This document shows, in pieces, positions 53,920-62,078 of a DNA stretch of 64,000 nt (its first letter is position 1; the number at the start of each line of letters is the position of its first letter). This DNA is from Exiguobacterium sp. SL-9 (GTDB taxonomy: Bacteria; Bacillota; Bacilli; Exiguobacteriales; Exiguobacteriaceae). Both the position numbers and the translations under genes were made by a program. The DNA lies in assembly GCF_004336985.1 (NCBI RefSeq), contig NZ_SJUO01000002.1:496001-560000 (forward strand). Reading direction: 5' to 3'. Under the pieces are notes generated by a model. That model made no database searches, had not been told where the DNA came from, and was given only the letters and a program-made list of their open reading frames with translations.

Positions 53920-53947
53920 AAAAAACGCCCTCGTCTCCGAGAGCGTT
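53920..53947 (-). terminator. Terminator of the GNAT operon
   Basis: On the minus strand AACGCTCTCG pairs with CGAGGGCGTT around GAGA (one mismatch), followed by a T-run. Confidence 0.82.
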
Positions 53948-53951
53948 CATA

Positions 53952-54275
53952 TCAAAATCGATCGTCTTCTTTTGTCATGTGCACCTGTTCGCGCGGTGTC
54001 ATGAGCGCGTCGATTGCGAGCGCGAGCGCGGCCGCCCAGTGCAACATCATGCCGAGGAACGGGATGAACCCGAGCACCGACGCCGTGATGCCGACGATCG
54101 GTCCGACCGAAATCCGCTTCAGCCGCGTGATCGACAAGACGAGCACCATGATGTGGAACACGAGCATAAACCCGAGCGGCGTGTAGCCCATACTGATGAT
54201 GAACAGCCCACCGAGTGCCGGGATGCCGAGGAGCGCCTCAAAAGCGGCACCCATCCATTTCAAATTCCGAACCAT
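53952..54275 (-). CDS. Small membrane protein, unknown
   Basis: Not recognised. 107 residues with about three hydrophobic segments (ALLGIPALGGLFIISMGYTP; MLVFHIMVLVLSI; VGITASVLGFIPFLGMMLHW) and a charged cytoplasmic tail. GAGGTGA with a 6-base gap selects the ATG at 54275, 10 bases after the GNAT gene, so it is co-transcribed with it. Confidence 0.68.
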   Translation of the reverse strand: MVRNLKWMGAAFEALLGIPALGGLFIISMGYTPLGFMLVFHIMVLVLSITRLKRISVGPIVGITASVLGFIPFLGMMLHWAAALALAIDALMTPREQVHMTKEDDRF

Positions 54276-54285
54276 CTGTTTCACC

Positions 54286-55113
54286 TCACAGTTCTAACAA
54301 ATAAAACTCATAGCCGCCGTTTTCAGCGAACCCGGCCCGCTTGTAAATCTCGAGCGCGGCCTTGTTCTCCGTCTCGACGTCGAGCTCGAGTTTCGTCCGG
54401 CCCATGCGGAACAGTTGTTGGACCATCTGCTTCAACATCTTCGTACCGTAGCCCTTGCCTTGCTCGTCCGCCTTGACACCGAACGCGTGGATGCTGCCGG
54501 CATCTTCGCCTGACAGGAGCGCGCGGATGACGCCGACGGAACGGCCATCGACTTCACCGATATACGTCACACGGTCCGGCGTGTCGATCTGCTGGTAGAT
54601 GTTCTCCGTCACGTCGAGCGGGTCCCCGAACGCTTCAGATAACGTCTCGATGATGAGCGGACGATCGGCATCGGTCGCCTCGCGGAGCGACACCTCGTCC
54701 GGCTTCAAGAACAACTCGGCTTTTTTGAGCACCAAATTGTATTCCGAGAACTGATACGCCGCACCGATGTGGTCGATGACCGCCTTGCCGTCCTTCGACT
54801 TGCGGTCGATGACGAACGTGAACGCCTCGCAGCCGTTCTCCTTCGCGTCACTTTTCGCCGCCTTAAAGAGAGTCGTGAAGACGCCTTGTTTCCGATAGTC
54901 CGGATGGACGAGCGCGTTCACCTCATACTCGTTCGGGAGGTATGGGAAAAGCACCATATAGCCGACGAGTGTATCGTTGTCATAGACGGCGTAGTCGTTC
55001 TGACCGATTGACACGTGTCCGAGTTTCACGTCAATCTTGTCAAAGTCATTGACCACCGCCTCGAGCGCTGCGACTTGGTCTGCCTGTTTCACTTCTTCTA
55101 CTGTCCAATTCAT
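54286..55113 (-). CDS. Tandem-domain GNAT acetyltransferase
   Basis: A 275-residue protein with two GNAT domains. The first (residues about 1-130) carries VNALVHPDYRKQGVFTTLFK. The second (about 140-275) carries HAFGVKADEQGKGYGTKMLK, where Q/RxxGxG/A binds the pyrophosphate of acetyl-CoA, and NKAALEIYKRAGF at its end. The second domain keeps the better motif and is probably catalytic. The acceptor is unknown. Preceded by the terminator-like hairpin of the upstream gene and expressed with the small membrane gene. Confidence 0.87.
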   Translation of the reverse strand: MNWTVEEVKQADQVAALEAVVNDFDKIDVKLGHVSIGQNDYAVYDNDTLVGYMVLFPYLPNEYEVNALVHPDYRKQGVFTTLFKAAKSDAKENGCEAFTFVIDRKSKDGKAVIDHIGAAYQFSEYNLVLKKAELFLKPDEVSLREATDADRPLIIETLSEAFGDPLDVTENIYQQIDTPDRVTYIGEVDGRSVGVIRALLSGEDAGSIHAFGVKADEQGKGYGTKMLKQMVQQLFRMGRTKLELDVETENKAALEIYKRAGFAENGGYEFYLLEL

Positions 55114-55146
55114 GAAATCACCTCACATCATATTGTAGCACAATCG

Positions 55147-55168
55147 AAAAAGCCCGCCGTAGCGGGCG
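55147..55168 (-). terminator. Terminator of the 161-residue protein gene
   Basis: On the minus strand GCCCGC pairs with GCGGGC around TACG, with outer pairs, followed by five T. Confidence 0.82.
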
Positions 55169-55171
55169 GAC

Positions 55172-55657
55172 TTACAACGTCCGGAACTCGAGCTCCGGGA
55201 GCGTCTCGAGCAGCTCCGCGATCTCGTCCGTGTGTGCCTCGGCACCCGGGACGGCCTCGGTCGGTTCGACCCAGAAGAACGTCTTGTCGCTCGCGCCAAG
55301 GTAGTTGCCATAGCCGACTTCCTCTGCGAACGCCTTTTCCGATAGTTCACGGTCAATCAAGTCCAAATGGAACAACAACTGGTCGTCGCCGTCCTCGACG
55401 TTATAGTAGAGGTCGAACGTGCCGTAGCTGTTCTTGTCGCCGACATCGACGACGTCCTGCGCCTTCTCGATATAGACGTCCCCGCGCTCGATTGCCTCGA
55501 CGATCTTCGACGGGAGGATGATTTCGTAACCGAGTTCACGGTCGCGGATCGTCTGCGTCGTATCGTCAGTCCGTCCCCGGGACGAGACGACACCGACCGT
55601 CGCGACAAGAGCGCCCGTCACACCGAGTGCGACGGCCCATTTCATTGTTTTGTTCAT
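55172..55657 (-). CDS. Secreted or membrane-anchored protein, unknown
   Basis: Not recognised. 161 residues with one N-terminal hydrophobic segment (WAVALGVTGALVATVGVVSS) lacking a lipobox cysteine, then an acidic extracytoplasmic domain (GYEIILPSKIVEAIERGDVY; FFWVEPTEAVPGAEAHTDEI). The fold could be a small alpha/beta sensor. Single gene with its own terminator. Confidence 0.7.
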   Translation of the reverse strand: MNKTMKWAVALGVTGALVATVGVVSSRGRTDDTTQTIRDRELGYEIILPSKIVEAIERGDVYIEKAQDVVDVGDKNSYGTFDLYYNVEDGDDQLLFHLDLIDRELSEKAFAEEVGYGNYLGASDKTFFWVEPTEAVPGAEAHTDEIAELLETLPELEFRTL

Positions 55658-55751
55658 ATGGATTCACTCCTCTCTAGTCTAGCCATGAGACGATTATCGC
55701 ATAAAATGTCCGTAAATCATTAAATATTCTGAAAAAATGTTTAGCGATGCG

Positions 55752-55780
55752 TTGACGCACGTTCCGCAATCCCATACGAT
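55752..55780 (+). promoter_or_regulatory. SigA promoter of the 165-residue protein gene
   Basis: TTGACG (55752-55757) and TACGAT (55775-55780) are separated by exactly 17 bases, 34 bases before the ATG. Confidence 0.68.
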
Positions 55781-55793
55781 AAAAGTATCGTAT
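55774..55793 (+). promoter_or_regulatory. Perfect inverted repeat over the -10 element
   Basis: ATACGATA-AAAG-TATCGTAT, a perfect 8-bp dyad, covers the -10 and the transcription start. This is where a dimeric repressor would bind. It matches no operator I know. As RNA it would form only a weak A/U-rich hairpin at the 5' end. Confidence 0.6.
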
Positions 55794-55813
55794 TATAGAA
55801 AAGAGGAACCGAC

Positions 55814-56311
55814 ATGTCAAACGAACAACAATTGTCACGCGCACAGCTCGACGCGCTCTTAAAGAACGTCTTCGCCCTTCAAATCCCGGTCATCGAGAAG
55901 TTCATGACCGACTTGTTCAAAAAGTACGTCTCGACGGCGTCCACGTTCAAGCAGGACATGGACACGATGAAAGCGACGGACTGGCATAAACAGTTCTTCG
56001 GTCAGAAAGTGATGCCGCACTTGTTCATCGAGAACCTCGGCTTCGGCGCGTCGTTCCGTCACCAGGAACAAGACAAAGTCGTCAAAATCCCGGACAACAT
56101 GACGGTCGTAAAACCGGACTCGGACGACCAGATCGAAGAGATTCTGCAAAACCTCGACAAGACGCTCGCGTCGATGGACGGGATCAAAAACAAAGGACTC
56201 GTCAAAAAGTTCTATAAAGAGACACTTGAACTCATCTGCCAGCTCGGTAGCCGTACCGGCATGATGGACGAGTTTTATGAGAAGGTCAAAGGTAGCTTGA
56301 CGAAAGCTTGA
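55814..56311 (+). CDS. Unknown soluble protein
   Basis: Not recognised. 165 residues, mostly helical and without signal or membrane segment. Notable stretches are RAQLDALLKNVFALQIPVIE, a central FIENLGFGASFRHQEQDKVV and LVKKFYKETLELICQLGSRT. GAGGAACCGAC precedes the ATG. Single gene with its own promoter, perfect dyad operator and terminator, which suggests tight control by a dedicated regulator. Confidence 0.7.
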   Translation: MSNEQQLSRAQLDALLKNVFALQIPVIEKFMTDLFKKYVSTASTFKQDMDTMKATDWHKQFFGQKVMPHLFIENLGFGASFRHQEQDKVVKIPDNMTVVKPDSDDQIEEILQNLDKTLASMDGIKNKGLVKKFYKETLELICQLGSRTGMMDEFYEKVKGSLTKA

Positions 56312-56317
56312 CCCTTC

Positions 56318-56346
56318 ATCCACGTCCTCGGACGTGGATTTTTTTT
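56318..56346 (+). terminator. Terminator of the 165-residue protein gene
   Basis: ATCCACGTCC pairs with GGACGTGGAT around TC, followed by eight T. Confidence 0.9.
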
Positions 56347-56638
56347 AGTTTTTGCTCCTCGGCTCGAACACGGCCAAGCGTTCAATGTTGGCCAAAATCG
56401 GCTTCGCCCGCCCAATCAACGTCTGCGTCGTCTCAAGCGACAGCGACTGGTGATGCGCCTCGACACTCTCCCACACTTCATACACGACAATCGACTCGTC
56501 GTCGAGCGAGACGTTCACCCGATATGTCTCGCACGTCGGCTCTTGTTCCATCGCCGCAGCCGCCTCGAGCAAGATGGCAAGAAGCATCTCGCGCTCACCG
56601 GGGACAGCCGTCAGCTTTCCCATCAATCCATAAGACAT
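56345..56638 (-). CDS. Antibiotic biosynthesis monooxygenase-type (ABM) protein
   Basis: A 97-residue dimeric ferredoxin-like fold protein. YGLMGKLTAVPGEREMLLAI, CETYRVNVSLDDESIVVYEV and WESVEAHHQSLSLETTQTLI fit ABM-domain quinol monooxygenases of the YgiN type. The substrate is unknown. AGGAGG lies 7 bases before the ATG at 56638 and one base before an ATG at 56644 that overlaps the upstream stop, so 56638 is preferred. Co-transcribed with the upstream transporter. Confidence 0.8.
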   Translation of the reverse strand: MSYGLMGKLTAVPGEREMLLAILLEAAAAMEQEPTCETYRVNVSLDDESIVVYEVWESVEAHHQSLSLETTQTLIGRAKPILANIERLAVFEPRSKN

Positions 56639-56640
56639 GT

Positions 56641-57594
56641 TCATCCCTCCTTGTCATAACGATTCGCCGCCAGAACGACACTTTCCTTTCCATTGAACTG
56701 GCTGCGACTATGCAGCACGACCCCGACCATGACGAGCGAGATGCCGACGAGCGACAGTCCGGACGGCAGATGCGCCTGAAGGAAAATCAACTCGCCGATG
56801 AGCGCGAACAACACCTCGAGCGCCTGCGTTGCCTCCACCGTCGCCAATTTCCCCATATCGTGTTTGACGAGATCGGTCGCCTTGAAGAAGAGCACCGTCG
56901 CGACAACACCGGACAAGAGTGCGACGAGGAGCGTCTGCGTCAGTTGCGAGCCAGACGGCGCGCCCGTCATCAACCCATAACCGAACAACAAGAGCCAGAC
57001 CGGGAGGGAGCCGATACACATGCCAAGGATCCGTTCGAACACGTCGAGGTCGGTGTGAGCCATCATCTTCCGGTTGCCGAGCGGATAGGCGAAGGCGGCG
57101 ATCAAGACCGGCACCACCCCGACCCATAAGAAGCGCGGCTCGAAGGCGGCGAGGAACTCGACTTGCATCAAGACGACGCCGAACAAGATAATTCCAGAAA
57201 AACGTAGTGCTGTCCATGGAATCTGTTCCCGCGTGCCGTCACCCCGTCGAAAGAGCGGTGATAACAGCGCCCCGGCGATAATCGTCACTTGCCAGGTACC
57301 AGCAATGAGCCAAGGCGGGGCGACCTCGGCGGCGAGACAAATCGGGACATAAAACAAACCGAAGCCGACCGTGCCCCAGACGAGCCACGGCCCCGGCTGT
57401 TCGACGAGCGCTCGGCGTACCCGAGTCATCCCGCCCCGGACATAGACGACGAAAGCGAGGAGCGGGATCATGAACAGAAAACGGAGCGAGGCGCTATACG
57501 CCCAACTGCCCCCACCGACATGCATCGATTCGTTCAACACGAACGTGCTCGCGAAAAATAAGGCGGCGAGTACACCTAATAAAAGTGGACGCAT
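56641..57594 (-). CDS. EamA/EmrE-type transporter (multidrug-resistance efflux family)
   Basis: A 317-residue membrane protein with about ten hydrophobic segments in two halves, starting LLLGVLAALFFASTFVLNES. The pattern fits the DMT superfamily 'multidrug resistance efflux transporter' group; the substrate is unknown. GGAGAGAATTC precedes the ATG. The ABM gene follows within 3 bases, so redox processing and export of the same compound are possible (inference). Confidence 0.82.
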   Translation of the reverse strand: MRPLLLGVLAALFFASTFVLNESMHVGGGSWAYSASLRFLFMIPLLAFVVYVRGGMTRVRRALVEQPGPWLVWGTVGFGLFYVPICLAAEVAPPWLIAGTWQVTIIAGALLSPLFRRGDGTREQIPWTALRFSGIILFGVVLMQVEFLAAFEPRFLWVGVVPVLIAAFAYPLGNRKMMAHTDLDVFERILGMCIGSLPVWLLLFGYGLMTGAPSGSQLTQTLLVALLSGVVATVLFFKATDLVKHDMGKLATVEATQALEVLFALIGELIFLQAHLPSGLSLVGISLVMVGVVLHSRSQFNGKESVVLAANRYDKEG

Positions 57595-57653
57595 GAATTC
57601 TCTCCTTTCCGAATCCCCATGTGTTCCCTATCCGTGACGTGTTTCCCTGCCTC

Positions 57654-57687
57654 AAAAAAAAATCAAGCAGCGCCGGCTGCTTGATTT
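57654..57687 (-). terminator. Terminator of the minus-strand yitT-like gene
   Basis: On the minus strand AAATCAAGCAGC pairs with GCTGCTTGATTT around CGGC, followed by a run of T. Confidence 0.9.
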
Positions 57688-57690
57688 GTC

Positions 57691-58551
57691 TCAATGGATA
57701 TCGCGTTTGCGGAAATTCCCACCTTTGACCTCCGACACCTCGTACACGACGACGAACGCCTCAGGGTCGACTTGGTTGATGATTTCTTTCATCTTCCGTT
57801 CCTCGAGCCGGTTGATGACGCACGTGATTTCGAAATAGCACTCTTTCGAGTACGCTCCTTGAATCTGGTTCAGCGTCGCGCTCCGGCCAAGCCGGTCGCG
57901 AATCGTCTCGACCATGACATCGGGCGCACCCGTGATGATTTTGAACGTCTTCGCGCCGCTCAAGCCTTCCTCGACGATATGGATGACTTTCGAGGCGATG
58001 AAGTAGGCGATGGCGGACAGGACCGCCCCTTGCAGGCCGAATACCGTCGAGACGACGATGAAGACGAACGCGTTCAAGAACAGAATCAAGTCGCTCGTCC
58101 CGAACGGCAACTTCCGTGATAACAGCACGGCCAGCATGTCGATGCCGTCGAGCGCGCCCCCGTTCCGGAGCGACAGCCCCATTCCGAGTCCGAGAATGAT
58201 CCCGCCGACGACGGTGACGAGGAGCGTGTCTCCATCGATGATCGTCGGGACGTGGTGCATGATCACGGTCCCGACCGAGAGCGAGGCGATGCCTGTGACC
58301 GATAGGATGGCGAAGCTCTTCCCAATCTGTTTATAGCCGAGATAGACGAATGGGATGTTCAGGATGCCGAGGAATACGCCGAGCGGGACACCGGTCAGTT
58401 GGGAGACGACGATACTGATTCCGGTAATGCCCCCGTCCGATACGCTGTTCGGGATCAGTACCGACTCGAGGCCATACGCCGCAATCATCCCGCCGATGAT
58501 GTTCATGATGATTTGAAAGCCCATGAGCCAGGCTCGATTGTCACGTTTCAT
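57691..58551 (-). CDS. YitT-family membrane protein
   Basis: A 286-residue protein with about five membrane segments (LESVLIPNSVSDGGITGISI; GLGMGLSLRNGGALDGIDML) and a C-terminal DUF2179 domain (ITCVINRLEERKMKEIINQV). Function unknown. AAAGGAGG precedes the ATG. It is transcribed away from a homologue at 58715, with 163 bases between them that hold both promoters. Confidence 0.88.
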   Translation of the reverse strand: MKRDNRAWLMGFQIIMNIIGGMIAAYGLESVLIPNSVSDGGITGISIVVSQLTGVPLGVFLGILNIPFVYLGYKQIGKSFAILSVTGIASLSVGTVIMHHVPTIIDGDTLLVTVVGGIILGLGMGLSLRNGGALDGIDMLAVLLSRKLPFGTSDLILFLNAFVFIVVSTVFGLQGAVLSAIAYFIASKVIHIVEEGLSGAKTFKIITGAPDVMVETIRDRLGRSATLNQIQGAYSKECYFEITCVINRLEERKMKEIINQVDPEAFVVVYEVSEVKGGNFRKRDIH

Positions 58552-58714
58552 AAGTAACGTCCTCCTTTTTAAATCAACTTTCCTAGTCTAGCATAAAATA
58601 ATAGTAAAATAGCATATACGATATTGATAAAAACTTGTGTCAGATTGTCTGCCGCTTCTGCTTCATCCTGTGTGAGGTTTGCTATACTAAAAAGAAAAAA
58701 GGGAGTGACCCCCG

Positions 58715-59629
58715 ATGCAGCGTCCACCGATGCCTTCTCCGACACCGGAGGAAGTGCTCCGCTTGAAACGTGAACATAATCCGATCAAACCGACCGAACT
58801 CCTCGCCAAGGGGCTGCTCCTCTTGATTGGCTCGTTCATCTTTGCCATCGGGCTCGAGGCATTCCTCGTCCCGAACCAAATCATCGACGGCGGCATCGTC
58901 GGTGTCTCGATTATCACGTCGTATTTGACGGAGACGAAACTTGCCATTTGGCTCGTCCTGTTCAACTTGCCATTCATCTACTTCGGCTATCGCCAGATTG
59001 GAAAGACGTTCGCCGTCGTCACCTTGATTGCCATCATGCTCATGTCCGGCTTCACAATCTTGCTCCACACGATTGAACCGTTCACCGACGACTTGCTTCT
59101 CTCGACCGTTTTCGGCGGTTTCCTGCTCGGCGCCGGGATCGGGCTTGTCATCCGGGCCGGCGGGTCGCTCGATGGGACCGAGATTTTAGCCGTGTCGTTC
59201 ACGGACCGGTTGCCGTTCTCCGTCGGCGAGATCGTCATGTTCTTCAACATCTTCATCCTTGGGACGGCGGGTTTCGTCTTCAGCTGGGACCGGGCCATGT
59301 ATTCGCTCATCACCTACTTTGTCGCGTTCAAGACGATCGATATCGTCCTCGAGGGGCTCGACCAGTCGAAGGCGGCGTGGATTATTACGTCAGCACCGGA
59401 CGACGTCGGCCAAGCCATCATGGACCGGCTCGGCCGCGGCGTGACGTATCTACACGGCGAAGGTGCCTACTCGGGCGATGGCAAGAAAGTCGTCTTTACC
59501 GTCATCAGTCGATTAGAAGAGACCAAACTGAAAGACATCCTCGACGACTATGACGAGAAGGCGTTCCTCGCCATCGGCAATATCCATGACGTCCGAGGCG
59601 GTCAGTTCAAAAAGAAAAATATCCACTAA
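58715..59629 (+). CDS. YitT-family membrane protein (divergent paralogue)
   Basis: A 304-residue protein with the same layout as the neighbour: LEAFLVPNQIIDGGIVGVSI, GAGIGLVIRAGGSLDGTEIL and DUF2179 C-terminus (VISRLEETKLKDILDDYDEK). It has an extra N-terminal stretch (MQRPPMPSPTPEEVLRLKRE). GGGAG precedes the ATG, and a TATACT -10 lies near 58682. The two genes are clearly related and may form heteromers or respond to different ligands. Confidence 0.88.
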   Translation: MQRPPMPSPTPEEVLRLKREHNPIKPTELLAKGLLLLIGSFIFAIGLEAFLVPNQIIDGGIVGVSIITSYLTETKLAIWLVLFNLPFIYFGYRQIGKTFAVVTLIAIMLMSGFTILLHTIEPFTDDLLLSTVFGGFLLGAGIGLVIRAGGSLDGTEILAVSFTDRLPFSVGEIVMFFNIFILGTAGFVFSWDRAMYSLITYFVAFKTIDIVLEGLDQSKAAWIITSAPDDVGQAIMDRLGRGVTYLHGEGAYSGDGKKVVFTVISRLEETKLKDILDDYDEKAFLAIGNIHDVRGGQFKKKNIH

Positions 59630-59659
59630 AAAAATCGGCCCCATAGGACCGATTTTTTG
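59628..59659. terminator. Bidirectional terminator
   Basis: AAAAAATCGGCC pairs with GGACCGATTTTTT (with a mismatch) around CCATA. It serves the plus-strand yitT-like gene and the convergent GGDEF gene. Confidence 0.82.
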
Positions 59660-59660
59660 T

Positions 59661-60716
59661 TTACCCGATTTTTGCTTGGTCACGCCCGCTCGTCTTAGCC
59701 TGATAAAGAGCAGCGTCGGCTCGTTCGAACACGAGCGTGCCCGGTTCGGCCCCGGCGAGCGAGGCCCCGAGTGACACCGTCATCGGGATTTCTGTCCCTT
59801 CAAACGAGAACGGGGTGTCTCGGACGACGGCGACGACTCCATCGGCAATCGTCCTCACGTCTCCGACGTCCTCGAGCACCATCAAAAACTCCTCTCCGCC
59901 GTAACGTCCGACGAATCCCCCAACCGGACAGTTCGTCCGTAACGTTTGACCGATGTGATGAAGCGCCGCATCACCGGCCCGATGTCCATATGTATCATTC
60001 AACTGTTTGAATCGATCGACGTCGATGACGAACAGCGCCCAAGGGAGACCCGACATCTCGACCTCGTTCAACCGTTCGAGCGTCATATAGCGGTTCGGGA
60101 GTCCCGTCAGTTCATCAATCGTTGCCCGTTGCGTATGGAGCCGGAACATCCGAAGATGCGTCTCAATCTGTTTCGCGACCCAATAGCACACCCAACCGCC
60201 GAGGAACGTGAGCACAAAATACGGCAAGAACACCGTCATGAACGCATGCATCGGTACGTTCCCAGCAATACGGAACAGGACGAGAACCGTCCCGAAGACG
60301 AGATAGACCGTGTACAAATGACCTCGCCGAAGCGATAGCCGACTCAGCACGAGTGCTAAGATGGGGAACAGAGCCAGCGTACCGAACGAGCTGATAACTT
60401 GGCCTGTCATCCCATCGAGAATGAAGCGACCGCCCAGCATCAGCACAATCGTAACAGCGACTCCAACCGGACCGGCATAGGCGGCCGCGAGGGCGAGCGG
60501 AATGACCCGTAAATCAATTCGAGCCGCTTCGACCATAAATGAATTGATCGTGAGTAGGATGGCAATGATTCCGTTTGAGATTCCGAACCAGACACGTACG
60601 GCGAGTGGCGAAGCCGGTTGAATCGGTAAGAGATTCCGCATCAAATAGAACGTGAGCGATACGAGTAAATAGATGATGCTGATATTAATAAAAAAGATAT
60701 TGACGACTTGCCCCAT
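59661..60716 (-). CDS. Membrane-bound diguanylate cyclase
   Basis: A 351-residue enzyme that makes cyclic di-GMP. Six or so N-terminal membrane segments (residues about 5-185) resemble a 5TMR-LYT sensor. The GGDEF domain has ATIDELTGLPNRYMTLERLN, LFVIDVDRFKQLNDTYGHRA and the active-site loop RYGGEEF, so it should be active. The inhibitory RxxD site upstream of the loop is absent (VGGFVGRYGGEEF). It probably controls the switch between swimming and attachment. GAGGTGAC precedes the ATG. Confidence 0.92.
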   Translation of the reverse strand: MGQVVNIFFINISIIYLLVSLTFYLMRNLLPIQPASPLAVRVWFGISNGIIAILLTINSFMVEAARIDLRVIPLALAAAYAGPVGVAVTIVLMLGGRFILDGMTGQVISSFGTLALFPILALVLSRLSLRRGHLYTVYLVFGTVLVLFRIAGNVPMHAFMTVFLPYFVLTFLGGWVCYWVAKQIETHLRMFRLHTQRATIDELTGLPNRYMTLERLNEVEMSGLPWALFVIDVDRFKQLNDTYGHRAGDAALHHIGQTLRTNCPVGGFVGRYGGEEFLMVLEDVGDVRTIADGVVAVVRDTPFSFEGTEIPMTVSLGASLAGAEPGTLVFERADAALYQAKTSGRDQAKIG

Positions 60717-60752
60717 GTCACCTCATCCTCTCCCGTCATTTCTTCCCACCCT

Positions 60753-60782
60753 ATCCTATCGTAAAAAAGTGATGTATGTCAC
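60753..60782 (-). promoter_or_regulatory. Diguanylate cyclase promoter with Crp/Fnr-like dyad
   Basis: GTGACA (60782-60777) and TAGGAT (60758-60753) are 18 bases apart. The dyad GTGA-CATACA-TCAC (60782-60769) has the TGTGA-N6-TCACA layout of Crp/Fnr-family sites and covers the -35 element, which points to repression rather than activation. Confidence 0.48.
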
Positions 60783-60804
60783 CCTTCCCAATTTTTAGGA
60801 CAGC

Positions 60805-60832
60805 TAAAAAGCCGGAAGCTCACGCCTCCGAC
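60805..60832 (-). terminator. Terminator of the flgKL-yviE-fliW-csrA operon
   Basis: On the minus strand GTCGGAGGC pairs with GCTTCCGGC (with G-U pairs) around GTGA, followed by five T. It overlaps the csrA stop codon. Confidence 0.78.
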
Positions 60833-61047
60833 TTGTTTTGCATCATCTGTTTCATCAAGTTGGCACTGTCCCGGGCCGATTCGTTCTCGGCCTGCATCTG
60901 AACGTACACCTCATGACGATGGATATCGATATGGCGCGGGGCATCGATGCCAAGCTTGACCTGGTCACCTTCGATGGCGAGCACAGTGAGCGTCACATCG
61001 TCTCCGATATGAATTGCCTCACCTTGTTTTCGTTTCAATACGAGCAT
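60820..61047 (-). CDS. csrA: RNA-binding translational regulator CsrA
   Basis: A 75-residue dimeric RNA-binding protein. [20 protein letters not shown] and [19 protein letters not shown] are the conserved beta strands; the arginine in APRHIDIHR contacts GGA motifs. In Bacillus it represses flagellin translation until FliW takes it away. Its ATG overlaps the fliW stop as TGATG. Its likely targets are the spacers and leader of the flagellin array in this window. Confidence 0.97.
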   Translation of the reverse strand: MLVLKRKQGEAIHIGDDVTLTVLAIEGDQVKLGIDAPRHIDIHRHEVYVQMQAENESARDSANLMKQMMQNKSEA

Positions 61048-61484
61048 CAGCGCACCTCTTCTTTCTGGCCGCCGAGCGGGAACCGGGCCGGGTAGACGTC
61101 GTCCAAGATGACTTGCTTCCCACGGCGTTCTTTCGTCTCGATGACGATCGGCGCCTTCAAGTTGAGCGTCGAAGCGTCGAACGGTTCGCGGAGCGTCACG
61201 ATGGCATATACCGAGACGTGCTCGGCCTCATCGATGCCCAGTTGCTCTTTCGCGCCGTCGGTCAATTCGAACGCATAGTCCGGCTTATGCCAGAACGGGT
61301 TCGTCACGACGAAAGCGCAAACCGGGTCCTCGAGCGACTGGAGCGACCAGAACGGCAGCTCGGCGCCATAAGGGATGAGGGCGAACGTCTTCGAGTCCGG
61401 GAAACCGGGAATCTCGCTGACGAATGAAATCGTTTCTTCTTCATTTACTTCAATTTTGCCAAAATAGTCTGTCTCAATGAACAT
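61047..61484 (-). CDS. fliW: Flagellar assembly factor FliW
   Basis: A 145-residue CsrA antagonist. [20 protein letters not shown] and [20 protein letters not shown] are the family start, with [20 protein letters not shown] in the middle. FliW binds either flagellin or CsrA, so free flagellin in the cytoplasm shuts its own translation. It lies between yviE and csrA as in B. subtilis. Confidence 0.96.
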   Translation of the reverse strand: MFIETDYFGKIEVNEEETISFVSEIPGFPDSKTFALIPYGAELPFWSLQSLEDPVCAFVVTNPFWHKPDYAFELTDGAKEQLGIDEAEHVSVYAIVTLREPFDASTLNLKAPIVIETKERRGKQVILDDVYPARFPLGGQKEEVR

Positions 61485-61499
61485 GGGTTGTCCTCACTT

Positions 61500-62075
61500 T
61501 CAACGCGTCTCATCATACATGCCACCGACCGGCCACATCTCGAGCGACGCCTGTTGACGGAGCGAGATGTCCGTCGTCCATGGCGTGAACGAGATATCGG
61601 TCGGGGTGAGTGATACATCAATCTGTGCCGGCGTCAGGTTCCACTCGATTTTGACATCCGCCGGCGTATACGTCAACTTCACGCGGTCGAGCGACTTCGG
61701 CATGAAATCCATGTCGACGACCGGATACGGAGAGCTCGTCTTCTCGGCGGCCATCGCGGCGATCGGGTTGCCGTTCTCGATACGCATGAGCCGATCCCCA
61801 TCGCGGGCTGTGCCGGACGTCGCTTCTCGCGCCGCCTGTTCTCCGAGTTGCCCGAAATGACGACCGAGCTCGAGCGCTGCCTTCAAGTTACTTTCACTGC
61901 GTGCGACCGACGAGTCGACCTCGAGCGTGCCGCCTGTCGTCTGTTGGATCATCTCGACCTTGCCTTGCGTCATCGACACGTCGGCCCGACCTTGCCTCAT
62001 CTCGAGGTGAGGTCGATTCGACGAGATTTGGATCGCGGCCTGTGTCTGCCGCATCTCAAGCCGGGCGATATTCAT
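61500..62075 (-). CDS. yviE: YviE-like protein (DUF6470)
   Basis: A 191-residue protein. The N-terminus repeats short beta-like units (MNIARLEMRQTQAAIQISSN; PHLEMRQGRADVSMTQGKVE). The C-terminus again carries beta strands (WNLTPAQIDVSLTPTDISFT). Function unknown, but always found in the flgL-fliW interval of Bacillales. It starts 4 bases after the flgL stop region. Confidence 0.85.
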   Translation of the reverse strand: MNIARLEMRQTQAAIQISSNRPHLEMRQGRADVSMTQGKVEMIQQTTGGTLEVDSSVARSESNLKAALELGRHFGQLGEQAAREATSGTARDGDRLMRIENGNPIAAMAAEKTSSPYPVVDMDFMPKSLDRVKLTYTPADVKIEWNLTPAQIDVSLTPTDISFTPWTTDISLRQQASLEMWPVGGMYDETR

Positions 62076-62078
62076 CGC

